Of a DNA stretch of 64,000 nt, positions 9,049 through 20,250 are shown piece by piece. The translations under genes and the position numbers were made by a program. The stretch lies in contig VTEF01000005.1 in NCBI GenBank assembly GCA_008180335.1, positions 248,001 through 312,000 of the forward strand, read 5' to 3'. The notes below the pieces were generated by a model, which was not told the origin of the DNA, did no database searches, and saw nothing but the letters and a program-made list of their open reading frames with translations. This DNA is from Priestia megaterium. GTDB lineage: Bacteria; Bacillota; Bacilli; Bacillales; Bacillaceae_H. The first letter of the stretch is position 1. Each line of letters begins with the position of its first letter.

Positions 9049-11649
9049 TTACATAGATATCGTGAATTCATTATTAGACAAGTCTACTTTCACATTACTG
9101 TAGTCTCCAATATGGCCAGCAATTAGTTCTTTTGCTAATTTTGTCTCAATATGCTTTTGAATAAATCTTTTCAACGGTCTCGCTCCATACACTGGATCAA
9201 ATCCAGCTGTCGCAATGTAGTCTTTTGCTTCATCCGTTAATGAAAGAGAGATATGACGATCTGCTAGTCTTGATTCTAATTGAGAAAGCAATTTATCAAT
9301 AATTCCTTTAACTTCGTGCGTGGATAGTGGCTTGAACAGAATTGTATCATCTATACGATTTAGAAACTCTGGTCGAAAATGTTGACGAAGTTGGTTAAAT
9401 ACATGATGACGAGCTTCTTCTTTAATCTCGCCAGCTTCTGTCAGACCTTCTAATAAATAATGAGAACCAATATTAGATGTCATAATAATAATCGTGTTTT
9501 TAAAATCAACAGTTTTGCCTTTCGAATCTGTTACATGACCATCGTCTAGCATCTGTAACAACACATTAAATACTTCTGGGTGAGCTTTCTCAATTTCGTC
9601 CAGTAACAAAACTGAATAGGGCTTTCTACGAACGGCTTCCGTTAATTGCCCTCCTTCTTCATACCCTACATACCCTGGAGGGGCACCAATCAGACGTGAA
9701 ACTGCATGCTTTTCCATATATTCGGACATATCGATTCGAATTATTTGTTCTTCACTATCAAATAAGGACTCAGCTAATGTTTTAGCCAATTCCGTTTTCC
9801 CTACACCGGTTGGCCCAAGAAAGATGAAAGAACCAATTGGGCGATTTGGATCTTTAATACCTGCTCGTGCTCGAATTACAGCATCCGTTACAAGTGAAAC
9901 AGCTTCATCCTGTCCAATCACACGCTCTTTTAAAATGGACTCAAGCTTTAGTAGTTTCTCTCTTTCTCCTTCTACAAGTTTTGAAACAGAAATCCCAGTC
10001 CAACGTCCAACAATTTCAGCAATTTCTTCTTCCGTTACTTCTTCTCTTAAAAGACGATTCTCTTTCTTTTGTGCGGCATAGTTTTCAAGTTGTTTCAGTT
10101 CTTTTTCTAAAGCAGGGATATGACCATGCCTTAATTCGGCTGCTTTATTTAAATCATATTGATTTTCTGCTTCTTCTAAGTCTCGTTTCGCTTTTTCAAG
10201 CTTTTCACGTACATCTTGCACCGACTGAATCGACTGCTTCTCTTGTTCCCATTGCAGCTTCATTACATCTGCTTTTTCCATCAGATCAGACACTTCTTTT
10301 CGAATAGCTTCCAATCGTTCTACACTTGCCTGGTCCGTTTCTTTGCTTAACGCGGCTTCTTCAATCTGAAGCTGCATCACTCTTCTTGTGACTTCATCAA
10401 GTTCAGCAGGCATCGAATCAATTTCGGTACGAATTGTGGCACAAGCTTCATCAATTAAATCAATTGCTTTATCAGGCAGAAACCGATCTGAAATATACCG
10501 GTCTGACATAACTGCTGCTGATACGATTGCTCGGTCATGAATGTTCACGCCATGATGAATTTCAAAACGTTCTTTTAAACCGCGCAAGATAGAGATTGTG
10601 TCTTCAACAGTTGGTTCCTCTACCATCACTTGTTGAAATCGTCTTTCTAATGCCGGGTCTTTTTCAATATATTGACGATACTCATCTAACGTCGTCGCTC
10701 CAATACAATGCAATTCACCACGAGCAAGCATTGGCTTCAACAGATTTCCAGCATCCATTGCTCCATCTGTACGTCCTGCTCCTACGATTGTATGCAGTTC
10801 ATCAATAAACAACAAAATTTGCCCGTTGCTTTTTTTAACTTCTTGTAGCACAGCTTTTAGACGTTCCTCAAACTCTCCACGAAACTTTGCACCCGCTACA
10901 AGAGCACCCATATCAAGCGAAAAAATTGTTTTGTCTTTTAATCCTTCTGGCACATCTCTTCTTACAATTCGTTGTGCTAATCCTTCTACAATCGCAGTTT
11001 TACCAACACCAGGCTCACCGATTAGGACAGGATTATTTTTTGTTTTGCGTGATAAAATTCGAACTACACGACGAATTTCACTATCTCTTCCAATAACAGG
11101 ATCTATTTTCCCTTCACGTACTTCCGCCACTAAGTCTCGGCCATACTTAGCTAGCGCTTCGTATGTTACTTCAGGGTTTTGGCTAGTAATGCGCTGATTC
11201 CCGCGAATTTGCTTCAACACATCCATCAGCTTTTTTTTAGTGAGACCGTATTTGATGAAAAGCCTGCCATACTCTGTTGATTCTGATTCCTCTGCGATTG
11301 CTAAAAAAATATGCTCTATAGATACATAATCATCTTGTAATTGCTGTGCTTCTTCTTGAGCTTTGACAAATAGTTGCTGCATTTTATTGGTTACATATAC
11401 TTTTCCAGCCTCTGTCCCCGTTCCTGTGACTGATGGTTTCTTATTTAACAGTTGAGTTAAATCGTACTCAAATCGTTCTTGCTCAATATGTAAATGTTCT
11501 AAAATTCTAGGTGCAATTCCATCTTGCTGATGAATGAGTGTATATAATAAATGCATGATGTCAATTTCTTGATGATGACGCCTAATTGCTTCAGACTGTG
11601 CTTCCATTACAGCTTCCTGCAGCTTTTGAGTCATTTTATTAATATCCAT
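9049..11649 (-). CDS. clpB: ATP-dependent disaggregase ClpB
   Basis: An 866-residue Hsp100 chaperone. The order is an N-domain with two Clp repeats (1-145), AAA1 with [13 protein letters not shown], a long coiled-coil M-domain (about 410-520, rich in [15 protein letters not shown]), AAA2 with [14 protein letters not shown], and a C-terminal D2 small domain. It rescues aggregated proteins with DnaK in the cytoplasm. The frame is open 19 codons upstream, but a GGAAGG site and the family start [10 protein letters not shown] place the start at 11649. B. subtilis 168 has no ClpB, whereas many other bacilli do. A CtsR-like operator overlaps the promoter. Confidence 0.95.
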   Translation of the reverse strand: MDINKMTQKLQEAVMEAQSEAIRRHHQEIDIMHLLYTLIHQQDGIAPRILEHLHIEQERFEYDLTQLLNKKPSVTGTGTEAGKVYVTNKMQQLFVKAQEEAQQLQDDYVSIEHIFLAIAEESESTEYGRLFIKYGLTKKKLMDVLKQIRGNQRITSQNPEVTYEALAKYGRDLVAEVREGKIDPVIGRDSEIRRVVRILSRKTKNNPVLIGEPGVGKTAIVEGLAQRIVRRDVPEGLKDKTIFSLDMGALVAGAKFRGEFEERLKAVLQEVKKSNGQILLFIDELHTIVGAGRTDGAMDAGNLLKPMLARGELHCIGATTLDEYRQYIEKDPALERRFQQVMVEEPTVEDTISILRGLKERFEIHHGVNIHDRAIVSAAVMSDRYISDRFLPDKAIDLIDEACATIRTEIDSMPAELDEVTRRVMQLQIEEAALSKETDQASVERLEAIRKEVSDLMEKADVMKLQWEQEKQSIQSVQDVREKLEKAKRDLEEAENQYDLNKAAELRHGHIPALEKELKQLENYAAQKKENRLLREEVTEEEIAEIVGRWTGISVSKLVEGEREKLLKLESILKERVIGQDEAVSLVTDAVIRARAGIKDPNRPIGSFIFLGPTGVGKTELAKTLAESLFDSEEQIIRIDMSEYMEKHAVSRLIGAPPGYVGYEEGGQLTEAVRRKPYSVLLLDEIEKAHPEVFNVLLQMLDDGHVTDSKGKTVDFKNTIIIMTSNIGSHYLLEGLTEAGEIKEEARHHVFNQLRQHFRPEFLNRIDDTILFKPLSTHEVKGIIDKLLSQLESRLADRHISLSLTDEAKDYIATAGFDPVYGARPLKRFIQKHIETKLAKELIAGHIGDYSNVKVDLSNNEFTISM

Positions 11650-11675
11650 AAGAACCTTCCGCTCCTTCATTAAAA

Positions 11676-11710
11676 TTTGACTATTACTGACCTTTAGTAA
11701 CTTCATTATA
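11676..11710 (-). promoter_or_regulatory. clpB promoter with CtsR operator
   Basis: On the minus strand TATAAT (11705-11710) is the -10. Twelve bases downstream GGTCAGTAATAGTCAAA (11676-11692) matches the CtsR direct repeat RGTCAAA-NAN-RGTCAAA at 15 of 17 positions. Its position over the start region fits repression of a class III heat-shock gene. Confidence 0.72.
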
Positions 11711-11727
11711 CGTTGATCTTAAGAAAC

Positions 11728-11760
11728 AAGTAAAGCCATCTGCATATAGATGGCTTTACC
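11728..11760 (-). terminator. Terminator of yjzC
   Basis: A perfect 12-bp inverted repeat, GTAAAGCCATCT with AGATGGCTTTAC, and a 6-nt loop. The minus-strand tail is only moderately T-rich. It insulates yjzC from the clpB promoter. Confidence 0.75.
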
Positions 11761-11807
11761 TCTATCTTATTTACTTTAAACAAAAAGTAATTGAATGAAA
11801 AAGCTTA

Positions 11808-11987
11808 TTATGGTTTACGAATATAGGTCCAATGACGATCATCATTAGATGTTTCAGGAAAACGTTGACCTGCTTTTAATTTCACTTTCTTTGGATTATT
11901 TACATTGCTTCCCGTTTCACCAATCTCTATATATACTCCGTTGTTAGGTGCTTTTTGTCCTGCTGTAAAATGACGGTTTTGTCCCAT
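11808..11987 (-). CDS. yjzC: YjzC-family small protein
   Basis: A 59-residue protein with the conserved pattern MGQNRHFTAGQKAPNNGVY-EIGETG, then LKAGQRFPET and WTY, typical of the YjzC family of bacilli. There is no known activity and no membrane segment. The open frame starts 31 codons earlier, but GAGGAGG eight bases before the ATG at 11987 and the conserved start mark the real gene. It sits between argF-side genes and yjzD, as in B. subtilis, but clpB and an araC gene intervene here. Confidence 0.85.
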   Translation of the reverse strand: MGQNRHFTAGQKAPNNGVYIEIGETGSNVNNPKKVKLKAGQRFPETSNDDRHWTYIRKP

Positions 11988-12229
11988 CTTATCAGCCTCC
12001 TCAATGCTAAAATCAATATGTTCCTCTATACTATTCCCTAGTCTATTTGTTTTCATAATGGGGATGTTTTCTACTTCCATTAAATAATGATGCCAATTGT
12101 GAGGTACTTGGTTTTTACTTCACAGTTGCTTCAAGTTTTTTTATACTGATTAGAGTGATTAAATGAATAAGCCCATGCATTATTACCTGTCATTTAGCAT
12201 GAACAGGTTGATGGAGAAAGGACTCTTAT

Positions 12230-13042
12230 ATGGAACAACTTTATTTAATGTTAAAATATTTATTTCTAGGAATTTTCCAAGGGGTAACTGAGCCTATTCC
12301 TATTTCATCAAGCGGACATATCGTGCTCGCCCAATACTTGCTTGGATTAGAAATCGAAGGATTAAGTTTTGAAATTTTAGTTAATACAGCATCATTAATT
12401 GCTGTGTTAGTCATTTATCGTGAAGACATTGTCCGCTTAATTGTAAATGGACTTCGTTTTTTACAAACAAAAGATTCTGAGTTGAAAGCTGATTTTAAAT
12501 TTATTATTTACTTAATCGTTGCAACAATTCCAGCTGGAGTCATTGGTGTCTTATTTGGAGATGTGATTGAAAATCAGCTGAAAGATTTAAAAGTTCTTGG
12601 CTTTGCATTAATTGCGACTGGTATTGCACTTTGGATGATTCGAAATCTCCGCGGCCGCAAAAATGATGCTGCTCTATCGATGAAGGATGCTTTAATCATT
12701 GGATTTGCCCAGGCAGTCGCATTAATTCCTGGCATTAGCCGCTCTGGTGCGACAATTGTCGCTGCTATGTTACGCGGAACGCAGCAAGAAACAGCTTTAC
12801 GCTTTTCATTTTTACTTTACATTCCTGTTAGCGTTGGTGTCACACTTTTAGGGATTAACGACATTATACATGACCCACAATTTTCACAGCTTATGTTTCC
12901 TTATGCACTCGCATTTTTAGGATCATTAATCGCTTCTTATTTCTCACTGAAGTGGTTTATGGGAATTATGGCGCGTGGAAATTTGAAGTATTTCGCTGTT
13001 TACTGTTTCATTGTAGGTACATTGGTTATCCTGTTTCTTTAA
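12230..13042 (+). CDS. uppP: Undecaprenyl-diphosphate phosphatase UppP (BacA)
   Basis: A 270-residue integral membrane enzyme that recycles undecaprenyl pyrophosphate to the monophosphate carrier used for wall synthesis, and that confers bacitracin tolerance when overproduced. Both signature motifs are present: [13 protein letters not shown] at about residues 19-31 and PGISRSGAT near 170. Roughly seven to eight membrane helices are predicted by hydrophobicity. AAAGGA precedes the ATG by about seven bases. It is monocistronic, closed by a shared terminator. Bacilli often have more than one UppP; paralogues cannot be judged here. Confidence 0.9.
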   Translation: MEQLYLMLKYLFLGIFQGVTEPIPISSSGHIVLAQYLLGLEIEGLSFEILVNTASLIAVLVIYREDIVRLIVNGLRFLQTKDSELKADFKFIIYLIVATIPAGVIGVLFGDVIENQLKDLKVLGFALIATGIALWMIRNLRGRKNDAALSMKDALIIGFAQAVALIPGISRSGATIVAAMLRGTQQETALRFSFLLYIPVSVGVTLLGINDIIHDPQFSQLMFPYALAFLGSLIASYFSLKWFMGIMARGNLKYFAVYCFIVGTLVILFL

Positions 13043-13076
13043 CTAAAAAACGAGCGGTATGCCGCTCGTTTTTTAG
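13043..13076. terminator. Bidirectional terminator after uppP
   Basis: A 15-bp inverted repeat, CTAAAAAACGAGCGG with CCGCTCGTTTTTTAG, loops at TATG. It overlaps the stop codon region of the convergent gene and can serve both. Confidence 0.92.
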
Positions 13077-13717
13077 TGTGTAAATTTTAATGCTTGTTCA
13101 ATCTCCGTGCGTCCGGCTAATATTTCGAACGTTTTTCCAATCGTTGCTTCTTGATTTAGACACTCAACAAGCACTTTAGCGACATCAGCGCGTGAAATAG
13201 CTTTTGATCTATCTTCAATATCGTTATTCACATCAATTTTTCCTGTTGCTTGATCATTTGACAAAACACCTGGACGAACAATTGTATATTGTAAAGTTGA
13301 TTGTTTTAAGTACTCATCAGCGACTGCTTTTGCGCGCAGATACAGCTGTAACCCTTCAGGACCTTGTTCCGGAGCATCCGTTCCCATTGAACTTAACATA
13401 ATAAAACGTTTTCCACCTTGCTCTTTAGCTGCATCAATAATGTTTTTAGCTCCATTTTGATCAATTGCAATCGTTTTGTCATCACCGGTTTTTGAGCCTG
13501 ATCCTGCTGCAAAGATAATAGCATCCATGCCTTCTACAGCTTTTGACACATCTTGTTCTAAATCACCAATTACAACTTCTGCCCCTTGATTTGTAAATGT
13601 ACTTGCTTGTTTTTCATCTCGAATCATTGCAAATGCTTTGTGATCTTGGCTGTTTATAAGAAGAGAGACGATCTCTTTTCCTGTTATTCCATTTGCTCCT
13701 ACTACTAGTACTTTCAT
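13073..13717 (-). CDS. NAD(P)H-binding atypical SDR protein (YhfK/YwnB type)
   Basis: A 214-residue Rossmann-fold protein of the NAD(P)-binding (NmrA-like) group. It starts MKVLVVGANGITGKEIV, with a GxxGxxG nucleotide motif. IIFAAGSGSKTGDDKTIAIDQNG and FIMLSSMGTD follow, resembling B. subtilis YhfK and its relatives. No catalytic Tyr-Lys pair is evident, so it may be a flavin/NADPH-linked reductase or a redox sensor. A GTG three codons upstream overlaps the AAAGGTG ribosome site, making the ATG at 13717 the start. It appears monocistronic. Substrate unknown. Confidence 0.8.
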   Translation of the reverse strand: MKVLVVGANGITGKEIVSLLINSQDHKAFAMIRDEKQASTFTNQGAEVVIGDLEQDVSKAVEGMDAIIFAAGSGSKTGDDKTIAIDQNGAKNIIDAAKEQGGKRFIMLSSMGTDAPEQGPEGLQLYLRAKAVADEYLKQSTLQYTIVRPGVLSNDQATGKIDVNNDIEDRSKAISRADVAKVLVECLNQEATIGKTFEILAGRTEIEQALKFTH

Positions 13718-13782
13718 TTTTATCACCTTTCATTCTGTAAATATGTTTATGTTATACCCTCACCGAAAACGTACTAAACACA

Positions 13783-13813
13783 AAAAACTCTTAATTTAAA
13801 ATTAAGAGCTTTT
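13783..13813 (-). terminator. Terminator downstream of argF
   Basis: CTCTTAATTT and AAATTAAGAG form a 21-nt palindrome (13788-13808). On the minus strand it ends in six T residues, fitting the end of the arg operon. Confidence 0.78.
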
Positions 13814-13862
13814 TATATACGCATCTTTAATCCTTTTTTTACAGACACTAACTATGTGCAGA

Positions 13863-13896
13863 GAATGAAGTCTCCACTGATTAAAGTTTCACTTTA
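13863..13896 (-). repeat. Dispersed intergenic repeat, copy B
   Basis: Read on the minus strand: ATAAAGTGAAACTTTAATCA followed by GTGGAGACTTC. The AAAGT/ACTTT arms form a small hairpin. The first TAA is the argF stop codon itself, so the repeat abuts, or has replaced, the very end of the gene. Confidence 0.6.
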
Positions 13897-14844
13897 TCCT
13901 AAAATAGCTTGCAAGAGGGCTTTTTGCACATGCATACGATTCCCCGCCTGTTGAAACACAACAGAATGAGATCCATCAATAATACTTGCCGTCACTTCTT
14001 CTTCACGATGAGCTGGTAAACAATGCAAAAACAAGTAATCCGATTTTGCATGCTTTACTAACTCATCATTCACTTGATATGGAGCAAATACTTTTAGACG
14101 TTTTTTTGTTTCCTCTTCTTGCCCCATACTCGTCCAGACATCTGCATAAATGGCATCTGCATTTTGAACTGCTTGAACCGGATCTTTTGTAATTGTAATC
14201 GCTGCACCTGTTTCTGCAGCCACTTGTTGTGCATATTCCGTTACAAATGATTTTGGCGTGTAGCCTTCTGGACAACCAATAGCAAAATTGATTCCCATTT
14301 TTGCACAAGCAATCATTAATGAATGAGCGACATTATTTCCATCTCCCACATAGGCAACTTTCAAATCATGAAAGGATTGCTTATGTTCATATATCGTTAA
14401 TAAATCAGCTAGTGCTTGGCAAGGGTGATAATCATCTGTTAACCCATTAATAACTGGAATCGAAGCATATTCTGCCAACTCTTCAATTTTTGAATGTTCA
14501 AACGTACGAATCATGATGGCATCAATAAACTCTGACAGTACACGTGCAGTATCAGCAACTGTTTCTCCACGTCCTAATTGTAAGTCTTGACTGCTTAAAA
14601 ACAATGCGTTTCCACCCAATTGCAGCATCCCAGCTTCAAACGAGACTCTTGTTCGTGTCGATGATTTTTCAAAAATCATACCAAGCGTTTTACCTTTTAG
14701 CGTTGTAACCGTTTCACCATTTTTATGCTTGTTCTTTAAATCAATGGCGTTTTCAAGAAGAAACATTATCTCTTCTTGTGATACATCTTTTAGTGTAAGC
14801 AAATCTTTCCCTTTTAAATTTGTATTAACTGATACTGTACTCAC
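13894..14844 (-). CDS. argF: Ornithine carbamoyltransferase
   Basis: A 316-residue enzyme that makes citrulline from ornithine and carbamoyl phosphate. The carbamoyl-phosphate loop STRTRVSFE and the ornithine-site motif HCLPAHR are intact. An open frame reaches back into carB, but a GTG at 14844 overlaps the carB stop (GTGA) behind a GGAAGTG ribosome site, so the start is coupled to carB translation. It is last in the argCJBD-carAB-argF operon. Its stop codon lies inside a dispersed intergenic repeat. Confidence 0.95.
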   Translation of the reverse strand: MSTVSVNTNLKGKDLLTLKDVSQEEIMFLLENAIDLKNKHKNGETVTTLKGKTLGMIFEKSSTRTRVSFEAGMLQLGGNALFLSSQDLQLGRGETVADTARVLSEFIDAIMIRTFEHSKIEELAEYASIPVINGLTDDYHPCQALADLLTIYEHKQSFHDLKVAYVGDGNNVAHSLMIACAKMGINFAIGCPEGYTPKSFVTEYAQQVAAETGAAITITKDPVQAVQNADAIYADVWTSMGQEEETKKRLKVFAPYQVNDELVKHAKSDYLFLHCLPAHREEEVTASIIDGSHSVVFQQAGNRMHVQKALLQAILG

Positions 14845-17800
14845 AACACTGTCACTTCCTTTTTTGTAGTTTGAAACCATTGTTGCAATGATGACACACT
14901 ATAATCATTGACATGAAAAGCTTGTAAAAATAGCTGAAGTGTTTCAATTTCGCTCATCACAAGTAAACCATGTTTTAAAGCAGCCATCCGCTCTTCCTTA
15001 TGCGCTGGTGTAAGGCTAACAAATAATAATGCTTCTTTCTTTTTCACCCATGTATGCACGTCTTCATCTATAACCGCTGTTAATCCAGCTTGTTTGATTT
15101 GATGTATTAATGCTTCTGCGCCTTCGTTGGTATCAACATATACCTCTGCTGCTGTTTTTTTATTTGCTACATATTGGTGAAACACTTTTTTAGCTGCTTC
15201 TTGAACAGTTGAAGAAATTGCAATTCCTTCTCCTGTTGATTTCATTTCCGGTCCTACTACTGGATCCACACCTGATAATTTGCTTGTCGAAAACACAGGA
15301 AACTTGATCGTTGTATATGCTGGATCTGGCAATAATCCAGTTTGTTCACTCATTTCCGACAAAGATTTCCCGAGCAATATTTGAGTTGATAGCGAAATAA
15401 GCGGGACGTTGCACACTTTACTAACCACAGGTACAGTACGGCTTGCACGAGGGTTCACTTCAAGCATGTATACTTCATCGTTGTAAATTACATATTGAAT
15501 GTTCATAATTCCTTTATACTGAAGTTTTTTCACAATCTCCCTTGCATAAGCCTCGATTTTTTCTTTATGCTCTTTTGCTAAGGTTTGAGTAGGTAATATT
15601 GCATAACTATCTCCAGAATGCACACCTGCTTTTTCGATATGCTCAACAATTGTCGGAATTAACACTTCATCCCCATCACACACCACATCTATTTCTGCTT
15701 CTTTTCCAGGGAAGTAGGCATCTAATAACATTGGAAAATGCGAAGCTTTGATCATAGGTAAACATTGATGCAGATCATTGTCATTGTAGATTGTTAACAT
15801 TCCCTTTCCACCAATTACATAAGAAGGACGAATGAGCAACGGAAAGCCCATCTGTTTCGCTTTTTTGACCAGTTCGGCTTCATCATTTGCCATCTCGCCT
15901 GGAATATGCGGAATGTTACATTGTTCTAATAACTCATAAAATCGCTCGCGGTCTTCTAATACATCAACAACGTCATGTGTAATTCCCAGCAAATTAATAC
16001 CTGCACCCTCTAAGCTGTTTACAAGTGAAATAGCCGTTTGACCACCGTATTGAACGATGACGTCTGTAACATTTTCTGCATCTAGCACATTCAATACATC
16101 TTCAACTGTGATGGGTTCAAAATAAAGACGATCTGCGATTTCAAAATCTGTACTGACAGTTTCAGGATTATTATTGATTAAAATCGTTTCATACCCCGCT
16201 TTTTCTAATGCCAAGATACCATGGACAGAACTGTAATCAAATTCTACTCCTTGACCGATTCGAATAGGGCCTGAACCAATAATAGCTACTTTCTTTTTAT
16301 TTGACGGTTCAATTTCACTCTCGCCATAATAACTGGAATAAAAATAAGCAGTCGATGATTCAAACTCTGCTGCACACGTATCTACCATCTTGTAGCTAGG
16401 AATAATGTGCAGAGCCTTGCGTTTTTTTCGGACATCGAGTTCTGAAACATTCCAAATAGAAGCTAAGTAAGCATCTGTAAATCCCTTTTCTTTTGCTTGC
16501 TTCAATTGCTCGGGTGTAATCGAATCGAGTTGTGTTGTTTTTAGTGTCGCTTCTTCTTTTATTAGCTGCTGAAAATGGGTTAAGTAAAAATGATCAATTT
16601 TTGTTTCTTTATGAATATATTCAAGCGTTGTCCTGCGACGAATCAGCTCCAAAATTATGAAGATCCGTTCGTCGCTTTGTTCACTTAGCTTTGATAATAA
16701 TACTTCTGTTGAAAGTTCAGCTAACTCGGCTACTTCTAATCCATTTATGTCTATTTCAAGTGATGATAATGCTTTTTGAAAGCTGCGTGCAAAGTTACGG
16801 TCAATAGCCATTACTTCACCTGTTGCTTTCATTTGGGTACCAAGCGCTCTTTCTGCATAGAAAAATTTATCAAATGGCCATCTTGGAAATTTCACTACTA
16901 CATAATCGAGTGCCGGTTCAAAGCTTGCATACGTATCACCTGTTACAGGATTTAATAATTCATGCAATGTAAAGCCAACAGATAATTTTGCAGCAATTTT
17001 AGCGATTGGATATCCTGTTGCTTTTGATGCAAGTGCTGAAGAACGACTCACACGAGGGTTCACTTCAATTAAATAGTATTGTTTGCTATTTGGATCTAAT
17101 GCAAATTGAATGTTGCATCCGCCGATAATGCCAAGTGCTGAAATAATTTTAATAGAAGATGAACGAAGCATTTGATATTCAACATCTGTTAATGTTTGTG
17201 ATGGTGCGACAACGACTGAATCCCCTGTATGAATACCAACGGGATCAATATTTTCCATATTACAAATCGTAATACATGTACCGTTGACATCGCGCATTAC
17301 CTCATATTCAATTTCTTTAAAACCCGCAATGCTTTTTTCAATTAAGCATTGGTGTATAGCACTTTCACGCAAGCCAGATGTTGAAAGCTTTTCAAGCTCT
17401 GCCATTGAATATGCAATCCCGCCACCAGTTCCGCCTAACGTGTAAGCTGGACGAACAATAACTGGGAAACCAATCTTTTCTCCAAAGGCTAACGCCTCTT
17501 CTACTTTCGTTACAACTTCGCTTTCGGGAACGGGCTCGTTTAATTGATTCATTAAAGCACGAAACTCCTCACGGCTTTCACCTTTTTTAATCGATTCAAT
17601 CGGTGTGCCTAATAGCTTTACTCCGTACTTTTTTAGAATTTGATGTTCATGAAGTTCAAGTGCCAAGTTTAACCCTGTTTGCCCGCCTAACGTCGCTAAC
17701 AAGCCATCTGGTTTTTCTTTTGCAATAATTTTTTCAATGCAATCAACCGTCAGCGGTTCAAAATAAATACGGTCTGCTACATGTGTATCTGTCATAATTG

Positions 17801-17957
17801 TTGCAGGATTGTTATTAACTAGAACTACTTTATAACCTTCTTCTTTTAACGACAGGCACGCTTGTGTACCTGAATAATCAAACTCTGCTGCTTGCCCGAT
17901 TACAATTGGTCCTGATCCGATGACTAAAATCGTTTTTAATGTTTGGTCTTTAGGCAT
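14841..17957 (-). CDS. carB: Carbamoyl-phosphate synthase large subunit, arginine-specific
   Basis: A 1038-residue enzyme with two homologous ATP-grasp halves, each starting with the GSGPIxIGQ dinucleotide-like motif (residues ~13 and ~560), followed by oligomerisation and a C-terminal MGS-like domain. It forms carbamoyl phosphate from ammonia delivered by CarA, bicarbonate and two ATP. Its place inside the arg operon, and its length slightly below that of pyrimidine PyrAB, mark the arginine-dedicated isozyme. The C-terminal allosteric region (after residue ~930) is less conserved than the catalytic halves. It overlaps carA by eight bases and argF by four. Confidence 0.96.
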   Translation of the reverse strand: MPKDQTLKTILVIGSGPIVIGQAAEFDYSGTQACLSLKEEGYKVVLVNNNPATIMTDTHVADRIYFEPLTVDCIEKIIAKEKPDGLLATLGGQTGLNLALELHEHQILKKYGVKLLGTPIESIKKGESREEFRALMNQLNEPVPESEVVTKVEEALAFGEKIGFPVIVRPAYTLGGTGGGIAYSMAELEKLSTSGLRESAIHQCLIEKSIAGFKEIEYEVMRDVNGTCITICNMENIDPVGIHTGDSVVVAPSQTLTDVEYQMLRSSSIKIISALGIIGGCNIQFALDPNSKQYYLIEVNPRVSRSSALASKATGYPIAKIAAKLSVGFTLHELLNPVTGDTYASFEPALDYVVVKFPRWPFDKFFYAERALGTQMKATGEVMAIDRNFARSFQKALSSLEIDINGLEVAELAELSTEVLLSKLSEQSDERIFIILELIRRRTTLEYIHKETKIDHFYLTHFQQLIKEEATLKTTQLDSITPEQLKQAKEKGFTDAYLASIWNVSELDVRKKRKALHIIPSYKMVDTCAAEFESSTAYFYSSYYGESEIEPSNKKKVAIIGSGPIRIGQGVEFDYSSVHGILALEKAGYETILINNNPETVSTDFEIADRLYFEPITVEDVLNVLDAENVTDVIVQYGGQTAISLVNSLEGAGINLLGITHDVVDVLEDRERFYELLEQCNIPHIPGEMANDEAELVKKAKQMGFPLLIRPSYVIGGKGMLTIYNDNDLHQCLPMIKASHFPMLLDAYFPGKEAEIDVVCDGDEVLIPTIVEHIEKAGVHSGDSYAILPTQTLAKEHKEKIEAYAREIVKKLQYKGIMNIQYVIYNDEVYMLEVNPRASRTVPVVSKVCNVPLISLSTQILLGKSLSEMSEQTGLLPDPAYTTIKFPVFSTSKLSGVDPVVGPEMKSTGEGIAISSTVQEAAKKVFHQYVANKKTAAEVYVDTNEGAEALIHQIKQAGLTAVIDEDVHTWVKKKEALLFVSLTPAHKEERMAALKHGLLVMSEIETLQLFLQAFHVNDYSVSSLQQWFQTTKKEVTVL

Positions 17958-19023
17958 ATATTTTTTCGCTCCCTACTTGCTGTACTCGCTTCATAAATTC
18001 ATCAAAAATATACGTGCTATCACTCGGCCCCGGATGAGCTTCCGGATGATATTGTACCGATATAACTGGTAGTTTTTTATGCACGAGCCCTTCTACAGAT
18101 TGATCATTTACATTTTTGAAGCGTACTTGTAAAGGTGTCTCTTCAATGGTCTTTTCATCAACGACATAACTATGATTTTGCGAAGTCATATATACTTTAT
18201 TTGTCACTAAATCAATAACGGGTTGATTTGCACCGCGGTGGCCAAATGCTAGCTTTTTCGTTTTAGCACCGAATGCTAAGCCAATCAGCTGATGACCAAA
18301 GCAAATTCCTAAAGTTGGATAATTCGTCATCACTTTTTGCAAATCTGCTAACTGATCGGTCAGTTGCATCGGATCTCCTGGTCCATTTGATAACACAATG
18401 CCGTCTGGCTCTAGCGTATCAATAGCAGATACTGATGTTGAATAAGGAACGACCGTTACTTTACAATCACGGTTCAATAATTCTTGCAAAATAGACTTTT
18501 TATAACCAAAATCCATTAATACAATATGTGTTTTCCCATTCCCGTAAGAAACTGAATCTTTTGTTGACACTTGTTTAACAACGAAGCGATTGTGATGATG
18601 AGATATTTTCTCTTGGCAAGCAGAATGTGAAAAGCATGCCTGCATCGTACCTTCTTTTCGAATTCGCTTCACGACCGCCCGTGTATCTACATGTGTAATA
18701 AGTGGGATCTTCCATTTTTTTAAATACTGTTTAAAACTATGCATTGATTCATAGTGGAACCCTTCATCTGAACATTCGTAGACCACGACACCTGCTACAT
18801 GAGGCTTTTTGCTTTCATAATCGTCTTTATTAATGCCATAATTACCAATTAACGGATAAGTAAAGACGATAATTTGGCCTTTATAAGATGGATCTGTTAC
18901 GACTTCCTGATAACCCGTCATACCTGTAAAAAAAACAATTTCTCCTTCTGCTTGATGTGAAGCGGTATCTTCAATTGTTCCTTGAAATGACTCACCGTTC
19001 GCTAAATGTAAATACCCATTCAT
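17950..19023 (-). CDS. carA: Carbamoyl-phosphate synthase small subunit (glutaminase), arginine-specific
   Basis: A 357-residue class I glutamine amidotransferase. The N-terminal CarA domain (GYQEVVTDPSYKGQI) precedes the GATase domain with nucleophile GICFGHQ near residue 240 and catalytic His in QYHPEAHPG. It supplies ammonia to CarB. The ATG is followed by carB with an eight-base overlap, and 72 bases separate it from argD. Membership of the arg operon implies control by arginine through AhrC/ArgR rather than by pyrimidines. Confidence 0.96.
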   Translation of the reverse strand: MNGYLHLANGESFQGTIEDTASHQAEGEIVFFTGMTGYQEVVTDPSYKGQIIVFTYPLIGNYGINKDDYESKKPHVAGVVVYECSDEGFHYESMHSFKQYLKKWKIPLITHVDTRAVVKRIRKEGTMQACFSHSACQEKISHHHNRFVVKQVSTKDSVSYGNGKTHIVLMDFGYKKSILQELLNRDCKVTVVPYSTSVSAIDTLEPDGIVLSNGPGDPMQLTDQLADLQKVMTNYPTLGICFGHQLIGLAFGAKTKKLAFGHRGANQPVIDLVTNKVYMTSQNHSYVVDEKTIEETPLQVRFKNVNDQSVEGLVHKKLPVISVQYHPEAHPGPSDSTYIFDEFMKRVQQVGSEKIYA

Positions 19024-19095
19024 TATGCATCCCTCTTCGAATAATTATTTATACCAAAGAATTTTTATGCAAAAATAACTAAAAAAATAGCTTTC

Positions 19096-20250
19096 TTACA
19101 ATGTTATTTTTGTTTCACTAAAGGACTCTTCAATGATTTGAAGCGCTTGATTAAGTTCTTCTTTGGTAACGGTTAACGGCGGCAGCAAACGAATTACATG
19201 TGGACCTGCACCTAACGCTAACAAGCCTTTACTACGCATTGCTTCCAATAAAGCAGCTTGGTGATCGTCGCATTCAATTCCAATCATAAACCCTTTACCG
19301 CGAATATCTGTTACAAATGAATAAGCTTTTAACATTTCGCTTAATTTTTGCTTAAATTCATTGCTTTTTTCTAGTACTTCTACTAAAAAAGAGTCATTAA
19401 AAATAATGTTCAACGTTGCTTTCGCTGATGCAAGTGCAATTGGGTTTCCACCAAATGTTGTTCCATGACTTCCTGGTCCAAATGCCTCTTTTAAATAGGA
19501 TTTTCCAATCATGGCGCCGATCGGCATTCCGCTTCCTAATCCCTTTGCTGCTGTAATAATATCAGGTGATAGATGAAAATGCTGATAAGCAAATGGTTTG
19601 CCGGTTCGACCGATTCCTGTTTGGACCTCATCTACAATAAATAACGCTTCATATGTTTCACATAATTGCTGAATCGTCTTTAAAAATGACTCTGTTCCGA
19701 GAACAACCCCGCCTTCACCTTGAATCACTTCAACCATAATGGCTGCTACTGTATCATCCATTTCATTTTTTAGAGCTTCTTCATCATTATAAGGCAAATA
19801 AACGAATTCATTGACTAGCGGGCCAAACCCGTCATGGATCTTTGCTTGACCTGTTGCGGTCATTGTGGCGAATGTCCGCCCGTGAAAGGATTTAGTAAAG
19901 GTAATAATTTTATGTTTTTTCGTATGTTTACGCGCTAATTTAATCGCAGCTTCATTGGCTTCAGCACCACTGTTACAGAAAAAAACTGCATCTCCGCTTG
20001 AATGATTCGCCAGTGTCGTAGCCACTTCTTCTTGAATCGATTGATGAAACAAATTTGAGACATGCCAGACTTGGTTTAATTGCTCTTCTATCGCTTTTTG
20101 GACTTCTGGATGCCGATGACCTACGTTACAAACAGCAATGCCTGCAATAAAATCAAGGTATGTCTTTCCCTTTTCATCAATTAACTGTGTTCCTTTTCCG
20201 GCTTTTACATGTATATCAAATCGTTGATACGTTGGAAATAATGAACTCAT
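19096..20250 (-). CDS. argD: Acetylornithine aminotransferase
   Basis: A 384-residue class III PLP aminotransferase converting N-acetylglutamate semialdehyde to N-acetylornithine. [11 protein letters not shown] and the PLP-lysine region [15 protein letters not shown] are present. The open frame extends 21 codons upstream into argB, but GGAGG nine bases before the ATG at 20250 and the start [11 protein letters not shown] define the gene. It still overlaps the argB 3' end by 35 bases. It is distinct from the catabolic rocD aminotransferase at 37798. Confidence 0.94.
   Translation of the reverse strand: MSSLFPTYQRFDIHVKAGKGTQLIDEKGKTYLDFIAGIAVCNVGHRHPEVQKAIEEQLNQVWHVSNLFHQSIQEEVATTLANHSSGDAVFFCNSGAEANEAAIKLARKHTKKHKIITFTKSFHGRTFATMTATGQAKIHDGFGPLVNEFVYLPYNDEEALKNEMDDTVAAIMVEVIQGEGGVVLGTESFLKTIQQLCETYEALFIVDEVQTGIGRTGKPFAYQHFHLSPDIITAAKGLGSGMPIGAMIGKSYLKEAFGPGSHGTTFGGNPIALASAKATLNIIFNDSFLVEVLEKSNEFKQKLSEMLKAYSFVTDIRGKGFMIGIECDDHQAALLEAMRSKGLLALGAGPHVIRLLPPLTVTKEELNQALQIIEESFSETKITL

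Noticed and set aside
9824-11197. Several plus-strand open frames inside clpB (e.g. 10826-11197, 9867-10307)
   Set aside because: They are antisense shadows of a conserved coding region, have no ribosome sites and give low-complexity Leu/Ser-rich products.
12650-12658. NotI-type GCGGCCGC word at 12652 and again near 41132, considered as a vector or assembly mark
   Set aside because: The first is within an intact uppP codon context and the second within ordinary spacer sequence; both fit chance.
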